Positions 19,943-31,900 of a stretch of 49,973 nucleotides of DNA are shown here, one piece after another. Position numbers and translations under genes: made by a program. Numbering within the stretch: position 1 is the first letter of the stretch; every line of letters begins with the position of its first letter. This DNA is from Phoronis australis. Its lineage: Eukaryota; Phoronida; Phoronidae. The notes below the pieces were generated by a model, which had not been told where the DNA came from, did no database searches, and worked only from the letters and a program-made list of their open reading frames with translations. The stretch is from the NCBI GenBank assembly GCA_002633005.1, contig NMRA01001024.1, forward strand, positions 18,966-68,938. The letters are read 5' to 3'.

Positions 19943-22900
19943 TCACACCGTGCCTCCAGCTGTCAGACTGTTCTTCTGCCTATCATTAAACCTCTTTTTC
20001 ATCACTTCCATCATTTTTTCACTGGAATTCTTCTGTTCATCAGCAGACAATTTGTCAAAGTCACCAGGCTTAAGATAATGACCAAAAACTTCCAGCTGGA
20101 GAGAAAACAAGACAAAAACTGATGTTAACACACGTTTGTGTTATAAAGTACTCCCAATGCCAAGTCAAATGTGGTTTAATTCATACCAGTTGCATTTAAT
20201 ACTGCAACACCAGGTTTTGGAATTAGAATTGCCAGCAATGTTGTACATGTGATTTAGGGATGGTACTGCAATAGTGAAAAAATTCAGAAGCAATAATTTT
20301 CCCAACTGTCTTCATTAAAAATGGTGCCTGCCAAAAGCATGTTTTTTTCACACCTGTAAACATTATAATCATGTGCTCTTAACAATGATTAAGAAATGAT
20401 CATGGTATACCCGTTCTCCTCCGACCACCACCATGTGGTCATGACAACAATGTGGTCATGGCAACCATGCTATTCTAATGTCAAATATGCTACATTCATG
20501 ACAACCAAGATGCAATAACAAAATCTTACAAACATTGGACCACTACAAAGTTGTCAAGGTTAAGTAGAACCTTAGAAAAATATCAAATTTTGGCCACCAT
20601 CGGAAAATCGTATCTCAGAAATCGGATTCACAAGAAACTACTTTCAGATAGAATGTTTCATAAAATTTTCTCCAAAATGCTGTAAGGAACTGCATTTAAA
20701 GTGTTTCACTTTTGCATGAAGGGCGATCAAAACAGGACTTGCATGATTTTTATAAAAAAGGTTTAGTTGGCAATGCATAAAATGTGAACAAAATGACAAT
20801 TTAGAATACTTAGTATAGTTTTTGAGATTTCATCTTGAATATAATGAATTGGGTCATGATCCTGTTGCTTTACCATGTCAATATTATCTTTCGTTTCCGC
20901 TATTTTTCCTAAAAAAACAAGGTCACATGACCTGATTAGTGGCAGACTGACATCAAGCCAAAAATCAAGTTCTACGGAATTTGTACTGTAATTAAATACA
21001 ACTTTTGCAAGTTAAATTCCATAGTTTTGTGTAATTGGCTAAATGGAGAGAACTGTTCATACGATCGTGTATAACCTTAACGACCTTTGAAATCCCTGAT
21101 GATACAGGTTTTTAGACTCACCTCAGCTGCCTTGACATCCTGTCTGTGCAGCCTGATCAAGTCCTTTGTCTCATCATTCAGACTCCCTTCTTCCTGACCT
21201 TCACCATGGGCAACTGAAACACAACAACCAAAATTGTGCGTAGTCGAAGTAAGCAAGATGGAAAGTAAAACCAACATTCCATTATCGCACCAACATGAAG
21301 AGGTTTGGTGATGATCGAGGCTATTTTATTGGATACCCCTCCCCCCTCCTCTCTCCACTCAAATCATGGACCCTAGTACTAAGGAAAGTAAAAAAACCTG
21401 AAACACCAAATAGAAAGTTTATTCAATTTTACAACAAGTCACTTTACAATTTCAAAAAAAGTTTATTCATAATAATTGGATGCCCCCCTCCTGATGTCAA
21501 TACCTGGGGTCTTCGCCCCATCAGCCCACCCTTCTGCAACGCTAGTACACTATCACAAGTTCTCATGTTTCAAACTGGAGCACAATGGATGTATACTCAA
21601 GCCCTTATCATGATTTAAACTTGAGCAAAATGTCCGTATCTTGAACACGTAAGTCCAAAATGCCCGTATCACGGACAGGTAAGACCAAAATGTCCGCATC
21701 ATGAACACGTAAGACCAAAACATACCTTTGTTAAAGCTTTCTCTCACTTTCTTTAAGAAATCCAGGATGGCTGCATTAGCCTGTGCCTTTTTGCCATGTG
21801 CAGGGGTCGGTGTCCTTCGAGAGGGTGCCAACGAGACAGTCTGGGAAGCTCTTGTAGGTGGTGGAGGAACTAAGTAATTACTAAAACAAGAATTTGAAAT
21901 GTAATGTGTTATACAACAGTGAGATGTGGTGTTCCCAAACAAGCAAAACCATACTATAGACCAACAATATACGAAAGCCTCACGGAAATCTAAAAACACT
22001 GTGAAACAGAGGTCAGCAATTGCAGACGATTCCACCGAGTCAACATGGTAGTGTTAGACAATTCTTAGACAAGCAGACGCATTACATGACAGATGAAGTA
22101 ATCAGAGAAAATTGCTTGTTACTCCCCATCACAGTGATTGAGTGTAAATGGAAATGACCATCATAGCCGTCCACCCCACTGGAACTCAACCATTATTATG
22201 GAGAATAACGGCCTATTTTGTCCAATTACTTGAATTTGGCTATCTGTCGTTTTGTGATAACATTCATTGGCATGCTACCACATGTGAGAATTGCGTTTCT
22301 ATCAGAACTGCATTATGTAGCTTCAACGAGTATTAATATTTTACCGTGGGCGTGCTTTTTAAAAGTACAGGGAACCATATTTTATAAATTTCCGCATGAC
22401 ATTCCCCTTATTTTGGGGCAAACAACGATCCTATGCTGACATGTAATTTGCGGTACATTAAAACCCGGGCTAAAATCACACCCATCTCATTGTCATAATT
22501 AGTGTCCAGAGTAAGCTGGAAACAATCTACAACCAGCATTGACCGTCATGAAGGGTAGATCTTGTTTTACTATGTTAGTGTGCACTTTATCAAGGGACCG
22601 TCAAAAGAAAAATGAAAAATTGCTCACCTTATTTGTGAAATCTCAGAAATTGCCGATATGGTCGACCCAGGTCTAACCTACAAAAAAAGGACCATTAAAT
22701 TCTGATCAATTCTACATGCCCCAATTATCACCCAGCACTTGTAGAGGTAGAAAAAAAAACACTATATGATAGGCCTAGTTTTCAAAATATTAAGGCTGCT
22801 AACACACTTCTGAGTCAAGTTTAGCATAAGGACATTTTAATGAATCACACCTCACTCAGCATTTGTTATGTCTGCATTGCAAATCGCTAAGCAACAGTAA

Positions 22901-25900
22901 AACTTTATACACATCAGAATAACTAATGGTGAAAAATTTATGCAGCAGTGCACAATGAAGTGCACCACAGATATACAGTGAAAACATGAGTTGATGTAAC
23001 CCCTGGAGAATGAGAAAATGATCAGATACAATCTGCAGAAAACTAGAAACAACTTGATCTGTTATAACTCCAAGATAACAAGAACATAATCTGGCATAAC
23101 TCCCACAGAACGAGAACATCATCTGATATTATAACTACCGAAGAACGAGAAAATGATACATGTATCATATGGCCAATAAGACCGAAACACCAACTGAAAA
23201 GGTGTAAATTAAGAACCTGAGGTTTCGGCCTAAGGGCCTCCAGCTGCAGTTTAAGTCTTTCTATTTCATCTTTAGCCTCCATCTCTGCCTGTTTTCTTTT
23301 CTGCTTCTCCTAGAAAAATCATCATCAACAACGTGAATGGAATAAAAAGCCCAGCCATACTAGTCTACAGTTATTCAGCATTAATATCCACCACTAGGAT
23401 TACAATTGTTGTGTATTCAAATGTAATGAAGGACTTCCAGCAATAAATACCAGTTAAGAGAGGTTACAAAACAGAAAAACAGAAAAAAAACGAAACCGTC
23501 CTAATACAATGTTATCAGGTCTAAAGGCATCAAAACGCTTCTGTTGTTATTGAGCAAAGAACGCTAATTTTTGCAAGTTGCATTGGGGTTACTTACGGTA
23601 GTTGAGCTTTTGGAGAAAATGCGTGTGGCTGACACCCAGACATAAAGGCACAATGAAAAAACAGCAGACCAACACACCAAGAATATTCAGACAAAATGAC
23701 TAGCAATTCCAGTGACAACAGATGGGCAGAAGATGCATTCATTGGTAATTTTCCCAAGAATGAAGGGGAACTAACAGAGAAAAGAAATATGGCTAAGCTA
23801 TTCTGGTATTTACAATTTTGCCGTCATGAGAGTTGTTATCAGTTAATTTAATATTTATTTTAAAAAAATGAGTCGTCATGACCGGGAAACAGTGTTTTGT
23901 CAGATTTGTTTTGTCTTGCACTGGACCATGTAAATAACTTGATCTTAATACCAGTGTGACAGTAGTAATGTCATAACCAAGTGCTATCATACTTCTTCCA
24001 GTTGCTTCTGAAGAAGAGATTTCTCATTAGCTTTTCTCTTTAGTTGTTCATCTGCTTGTTTTCTAACTCTCTCCTCTTCTTCCCTGTAATCAACCACGCA
24101 CAGTTCTGAGATATAGTGAGCATATAATGGTTAAAGTATAATACTTGAAAATCCAAAATTTCTAATTCGAAGTGGTTATTTTGCGGCCAGCAGCACATTT
24201 AACCTATCGCCAGGATTTTGAGTGACGGCTTAACTGACCAATCAGAAAGCAGCATTCTTGACACACCTTTGTTTCCAAGCCGCCATTTTACCTGGCAAAT
24301 ATGTTGTCGGGTACAACTTATGGTTTGTCTGCTGACTTTTCACAAGGGGGCGGAGTTTGCGATAGGTCAATTCTCAGTGTTATCCATAGGCATATTTTAC
24401 TTAAATGTTTTGCATGCATTTCAATAATCTATGTCAAAATACTCCAAAACATCTTTGAGAATCATCCACATTGATGAAACTGATAGCTGTTATTCGTTGT
24501 TGGTTGATGGCGAAGTATGGATTTTCCTGAATATCAACATGAAGCAAAATACTAATAATTTGGAAAAGGCAATTCCAAAAGGCATGACTACAAAGGCCAG
24601 AGTGTGGGCATCTTAAACAACAGACGTTCACACTCGCATACTATTTCGTTGTGCCACAAAAAACAAATGATTACACTCCACTCTGTAGAATTCTAAACTG
24701 CACTATTTTCTTTGTTTTGCCTGAATTTTCAATATTAAGCTTAGTTTACACAAATCTAGGGCAGGCAATATTCTCCCCTGACCCAGCCCAATTTGCATAT
24801 GATATCATCAGAGACCTTTAATTTAGTAGCTATTACATAGCTTAAAGGCGAAGGCAACCTTTTTTCATGTCATTTTGAGCTAAAATAAGGTTGGTTGGTT
24901 ATCCTAGACATTTTTTCCACTTAACTACAGCTTTTCGTAATTTTGTTAATTAGTCGTCCGCTACTCCGGAAGTGACGTTTTAGGAGGCAAGCACTTCGCG
25001 CCAATTTCTTTTCATATAGTCTGACTGTGAGAGCTGCCGAGTCAGTCATTGTTCTACCTCGGTTGTTTTAAGTTACGTCGTCGTTTGCTTTCATTTACTA
25101 GTCAGTCAACATGCCACACTGTTGCTGCGTGCCAGGATGTACTAATTATCATCTTACGCGCGCTTTGGGAGTACCTTAGCATCGCTTTCCGATGGATGAC
25201 ACACTTCGCGGTACTTGGCTCGTTCGTGTGAAGAACACAGCGTTACCCGTCCACGCAACGTACACAGCAGTGGAGAATTACCGTGTGTGGCATGCACTTT
25301 CTGCCGTCCGATTACGAAAGGGATTTGCACGCTGAACTGATGAAGGTCCCTGCGAAACAACGCCTGAAGAAGGATGCCATTCCGTCTGTGTTGATTCCCG
25401 GCAGTGTCCCGTCGCCACCCCCGAGAAGTGCGTTTTTGAAGAGAGAAGCCTCGCGAGCTGTGGCCAGTACAGTGACTGGAGCCAGTGGAGGCACTTCATC
25501 CACTGTCACCCGTGCCTCCGAACGTACCCCAGAGCGTGCCATTCCTGGAACCAGTATAGTGATTCGCCCTGTGCTGTTTTCTCCAGCCAAGAGCCTCTAA
25601 GCAGCCCTGCAGCGATATTGAGTAGTGGGAGTGCTTACAGGCCCAGTTCGACACCCAGTGAAGAGGACAGTTCGTCGTCCAGTGAACAGATCGGTGAGCC
25701 AAACTTTGATAAGTTTATTGTGGACTTGTCTAAAGTGTTGGAGCTATTTAGAAGGTGCCAGGTGTGTGGCGAGGGAGTCACACGACACGATGTAAGCAGT
25801 TTGGGTGCTCAGGTCACCATCCAGTGGGAGTGTGTCGCGGGACACTCTGGCAAGTGGGACAGTTGTTCCTCTGTCCGTGGTATGCCGGAGGTCCACTTAA

Positions 25901-28900
25901 CCGTGTCCAGTAGTGGCTTGGCCTCATCGAACTCTGAACAGCACAAGCATTCCATTGAGGTAGGCATAACAACGCACACAGTGCATTTGCACCAAGATGT
26001 GTCACCACGTCTGTCCTCAGTAGCCGCCTCGTTTCTCTCAACAGCTGCCTGTGCCTGTGCGTACTCTGCCTCGTTATACTCGGGCTCAAACATGTACCCA
26101 CCCACTGAATGTCCGTGAAAAAATTCCTCGTCACCACTGCTGTGAACAAGGTCTCCGTCACTCACACTACTGTCACTGTGATACGGGTCACCGACTCCAG
26201 CCATTTTCAGCTTACAACACACTAAACAATCCCTAAATCCAACGTAGTTGAGTTCTCTACTAACATATCTTGCCGCAGAATACTCGCCAATGAAAAGTGG
26301 TGGCGACAATTGTTGAAAAACAGCACAAAACAAAAGTAGAATAGAACAGATTCGCACGGTAAACTCAACACAAAACCAAGTGGCGGGAAACGCTTGCCTC
26401 CTAAAACGTCACTTCCGGAGTAGAGGACGAGCAATTGATAAAATTGCGAAAAGCTGTAATTAAGTGGAAAATATGTCTAGGATAACCAACCAACCTTATT
26501 TTAGCTCAAAATGACATGAAAAAAGGTTGCCTTCGCCTTTAAAAACATGCAAAACAAAGTCAAACTGCACGAGATATCACAAAACTACTGTGGTGATATT
26601 TCAACAGAATGTGACGTGTAACTTTCACGAATCCACAAAATCGTGAATAAGGCGCAAAACATACAGTTTTAACCACCCTTCCCTTCACACACACCTTCTG
26701 TACTTGTTCTCGATATCACGTTGTTTGTCCTCTTCATCTTGAGCCAATTGCTTTTGCCTAAAATCAGAGAACGACATAAACATAAAACAATCCACAAAAA
26801 ACATTTCTAATCCGTGTTGACAAATCTCATAAATGTTTGGGAGATTCTAGAGATATAAGTCATGACTATAATTGAATGTTTAAGATCCATGTAGCAATAA
26901 TCATGCCGCGATTGTTAACTTTCAGTCATGTGTTACAACTTACAACGACATGATACAGTCTAATTGATTCGCTGTATACACACCTCTCCCTCTCTGCGTC
27001 TCTTTCCTCTCTAGCCAACTTCCTGTCTTGGTGTCTAGTTCTGAATGGAATAGCTTCTCGGTGCCAATGAGTCCACGGTGGGTAGTCCGCTAATTAATGA
27101 AAAGAATGCGTCTATGCGTGGAAATAGTTTTGCATTAAAATTACTGTTTGCAAGTGATATCGGCAATTTTTTATTCATTAATCATGGAAAATTGCAATTC
27201 ATGAAATTAGCTTTTACCACCTGGATCTCAGCATTACTGACCACCCAATCCTGTTATTAAGTTAATTTCTCCGAATGCAACTGACCCACGAAAATATCGC
27301 AGGCTTGAGAAATCTTAATGACAAATTCCTCTGAATTTTTATTCATGACAATAACAGTGCTGTAATTTTTTGTTCGATTGATGACAGATTTGTTTTTAAA
27401 GAAAATTTGGTCACTAATTTTGTTACAGAAAACAGACAAAATACCTTCATCTGACAACAAAATCGCTAAAATGTCCACACACTCCAGTTGCTAATTTTAC
27501 AATGCACTTGAGTTGGAATGAGGCTGAAAAAATCTGCCAGCAGGACTGATCGCTGCCATGAGAAAACAAAAATTCATCTATTTTCTTACAGCTTAAACTG
27601 CACGTAAGCGGATAAACAGGATCGTGACAGTAACATTTTAAAATGAATTAATTCCATTAGCCACTACTTTACCATCGAGACTCTCTCATTAACTCACCCT
27701 GTGTTGGATCTAAAACTGGTAGGGATGCCTTGTCTTCTTTCATTAACGTTACTGCCAGGTCTTTATAAAAATATCTGTTGATCCAGTACTGAAACTGTCC
27801 TTGTTTCAGTTTAGGACTTTCATTCCTTATCACTGTTTCCATAGCTGCAGGCTGAAAATGAAATTTACATATTCAATAAGCAAGCTGTTATTTTATTTCA
27901 TTTGTCCTACTAACTCAGTAAGATGATCGAAGAGGCAAAGGGCTCTGTGAAATTTTACACAGTCACGTTTTTCAATATTATGTCACCTGATAAGTAAAGA
28001 ACATTACGTTGCTTGGGACGGAGTGAGTTCTGACACTATACCTCTTTTTAAATTACCAATGAGAGGTCAAACAACAAAGTGTAAGCATGTGATTAATAGA
28101 CTGATTATTGTTTAACAATGCAGAATTTGAAACAACATATTTACCGAGTCAACAGTCTTCAGTTTATCTTGCAGCAGTATTAGTAGTACAGCAGCAAAGA
28201 CAGGCAAGACGTGATCGTGGAAGCCAGGTGCATCTACACCTAACATGTACTGGTCCCACACAAACATGGTGGTGTCCATATTGAGGTAACCTGTTTGGAC
28301 AACAGCGCAGCAAATCAAGACATAACTTTATTCAACTAAAGACCTTTAATGCCCGTTAAGTTCCACTTTCAATCATTACAAGCTATTCATAACAGTCACA
28401 GCATTGGTTGCAGAAATATTAAAAAGTCGCTATCAAATAATTATCAAGTACATTGAGTTTTACGGACTTTAAAATCAGCGAATGCACGGACATAAACATT
28501 CTATAAGTTGACAATTTGGTTTATCATCAATAAATTATTCTCAAGACAAACATTTTCCACAATACTTCAGTCCGGTAACACAGGAGAACAGTCTGCATAC
28601 AGGTACACGTCATCAACATGCCTTTAGTGGAGAATGGTTTAGTGACAATAAACCAAAACATGACTAATACAATGTCTTTGTTTACGCGTGCACTGATTTT
28701 AAAGTTCGTACTCATATTTTGGCCAAAAAGAAATGTGCTAGAGTCAATGATCCTTACCAACGAACAAAGACCTGATCAAAGGCCGACACAAAGTCTTTAC
28801 ACCTTCTTCTAAAAGAGTGCGCTTGCTTGCATCAGTCTGGACAATTTTCTCTAAAAATAATAAGTTGAACCAAAACACTTTACTCTAATGCCAAGTTACA

Positions 28901-31900
28901 AAATGAATGTGACCGAATGAATGTGAATGGAAAAAGGTATTGTTTTTGTGAAGAATTTGACCAAGCGCCAAATTTTGATTATGTTATTGTTTATTTGGGA
29001 CACAATATGGAGGATGACTATTTTTGTCCCGAGTAGAATTTCACTTTTGTCAAATTCAAGGCTACTTAAAGAAACCTGTATTTTGTTGTAAGCGTGATTT
29101 GTACAGTTCAACCAACACAATGCAACATTTGGCAGTGTACCTTTGATTATTCATACCAACAGAGTACAGCATTTGAATATTAGAAAATATTCAATTTTAG
29201 CATGTTTTTCCCAATTAAAAAATTGTATCAAAGTTGTGTACGACCGTATCTACATCCCAAATGTGTATCGTTCAAAATGTTTCAATGACAATCAATTTGA
29301 CGCCAGCCATATTAAGCCACCATTTACAAATAGGCTTCATGATGAAAACAGCATCAATGCACTTTAAAGTAACTTTTTTTGTTCCAAATTTAAGAATACA
29401 ATTTGTCACTTCATCGGTCTTGTCCAAACACGCGATGAGCGTTCTCAGGATCTGGAAAGGTAAAATCTTGTCCCTGGGTTTGCGCCACAAGGTGAAAGGA
29501 AACACGGCAACTTTAAAAAAGACACAACATTGATACGAGTGCATGAGCGTATAGATCCCTGAACTTGAAAGAAAAAAAATATTGTGTATGTTTTTCAAAA
29601 TTCTGGAGAATGCGCATAGATCATCAGAGGGAGAAAAGTTGGATATTAAGTTTAGAGGAAAAAAGATATTTCGTATGCTTCTCAAAACTGCTAAACTTGG
29701 TTACTTTTTCTGGAATTTGTTAATTCACAGGTGGAAGTGAAAAACTCCCTTCAACATTATCAAGACACACTTTTGTCTGGATTGTTTAAAAGTTATTTCT
29801 GATGAGTATTTGCATCACAATCTGCAACTGAGTTGCATAAACAGAATGCAGTTATTTATCTACAAAACAAAAAGTGCAAAACAATCAAACTATACTTACC
29901 TTCTGATTGTGTGAATTTATCGGTGATGACATCAACAAGTCCTGGAGAGGCCGCAATAATATTATCTGCTGTGGCCACACAAAACGATTTGAGATCTTCA
30001 GAATCTTGCTGCAATGAATGAAAATATTTAAACGAGGTTAATGACCTGGCATAAATTGTAATTCTGTACCTCAACGCTGCTGTTTAGTAGCTTTGTGTTT
30101 TCGAGTTGTCTCCCCGGCATGCAGTTGTGTCCCTTGACCACATGTTGCAGGTTTATTACCCAGGATGTATTTGTTGTTTCTATCTGTCTGTGTTTGTTCA
30201 ATAAAATCTCTGAATTCGAGCTCTCAACTTCCATGACAGGTCACTGACTTATTGTCCACCAGTCTGAAAAGAATCTGATAGATGTGCTATATAAAGGCTG
30301 ATGAAAAGACAATAAAAGTTGCCACTAGGGGGCAACTCAGCAAAAATAAATGTCATGACATTTTTTTCATCAATTTGTACGTTTGCCAACTTCCATGAAA
30401 ATTTCGTACCTGGTGTCAGAAGTTGACTGTGGGTTTAGTTTAAAAGGTAGCTTAAGATTAAGTCCAGTAATTCATTTATAAATCACTAATTAATGCAAGC
30501 GAAACCCTAATTAATTACTTTAACAATGAAGAAGAGTAGCTACGCTAGCGCCATCTGTAAGGGTTACTTCAATCAATTAACTATAAAGTATCAAACGTCT
30601 TATCTGCTGTCCAAGCAGTGGCACCGTTGGATGGCAGTCCTGTTGGTGAATCTGTGAACTAACACACACTGTACTCTCTCGTGATGCAACACTTGCAGGC
30701 AGTATCTCACTACCCACGATGCAAGTGACAAGTTCTTAGTAAAGTCCCTATCCATTAACTCTCTTGCCCTTGCCAAATCCTCTTTAGAATCCTTCACGAG
30801 ATGGCTCTGTTGTACAATTTCTTCTGTACACTGTAGTAATTCCTACAGCTTCAACTACTAAGTCCCATCTCTACTAATAACTAATCAATATTTATTCTGA
30901 CACCTGGTTTGTCTGATAGGTAGGCGAATGGCAAAGAATAGAAAATTATAAAAAAGTCAATGATGGGTACAGAATAGGTGTAAAACTGAGCATGTGCTGT
31001 TTTCTCTGTACGAAAACTTATTTCAGAACTTTCAAGAACATCTATCTGGATAAACTTGGCAGGCATTGAAGAAAACACAGACAAAACTGTAACTCCCATT
31101 GGGGAATGCGAACCCGGTTGGACATGTCCCCGAGGTCAGTCAGCCGTGCTCTCTTCAGTAGGAGCACAATGAAAGAATGTGACAGATAACTGAGCCCCTG
31201 GGCTTGTGTTGGCCAACCTCAATTAACTCAAAAGCATGTTGTCGTGTCGCTGATGGTTTCTTTGTTCTTGTTGGTAATGGAAATGGGATCTTATCATGGT
31301 AAGTGATATTACGAGACCGAATCTTTGAGAGTATAAGATCCAATTCAATTTCCAGTTCTTAACTAACCAAACATGGCAAAGTGCAGTTTTAAAAAGGAAG
31401 TACAGGTAGGACAACACCATAATGATGAAAAAAACCTTATCTCGATCTAGTTTGGCTGATAACAGCTAAGAGGAGCCATTTTGAATTTTACCTCTGATCC
31501 AGAGTCAGTCACAAATCCTGGTCTTGAATCCATAAATGTTAGGAATTCCTCAACAAGAAGTGCAACTATTTTTCCAGAGGCAGGTTGAGTTCTAAAAAAG
31601 AAACAGATGTCGTTTTTGAAATTTTTGAGAGGATTTAAACAGTTGGCAATAACAACACAGCAAGAACTTGTTGAATACTTGTACCCTGCTTTATTCAAAA
31701 CCTTCACTTTCATGTAATCAGTTGATGTGTCTAAGTTCAACTTGGTAAAATTATAATGCAAAAATGAATAGAAAACCAAGCAAAAACAATGTCACATCTA
31801 AAGCAATATAACCTTAGAGATTGAGTTGTACATGCCAGATAAACAATCCATTGAGATTTAGTCAGATTTAGTTATCCATTACTTTGGAGTTTATTTGCAA

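Larger units (their letters stand above)
24842..26542. mobile_element. Kolobok-like DNA transposon, internally rearranged, TTAA target duplication
   Basis: The element proper is 24846-26538, flanked by TTAA on both sides (24842-24845, 26539-26542). Its termini are 157-bp inverted repeats (24846-25002 and 26382-26538) beginning AGGCGAAGGCAACC, with only a handful of mismatches by eye. TTAA duplication plus a THAP-domain gene is the Kolobok pattern; piggyBac also uses TTAA but lacks THAP. It sits in the intron between exons 13 and 14 of the TBC-like gene. Inside are two converging gene remnants and no full transposase, so the copy cannot move on its own. Confidence 0.85.

Noticed and set aside
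25809-26357. Full 182-codon minus ORF as one gene
   Set aside because: Only about 26204-25890 shows homology (acidic leader plus Cys domain). The upstream part is element leader sequence running towards the TIR and the downstream part is the inverse of the THAP-side gene.
30600-30797. 65-codon minus ORF as an extra exon of the TBC-like gene
   Set aside because: The exons at 31591-31492 and 30008-29900 join each other directly in phase, no splice sites bracket this ORF, and its composition is not like the gene.
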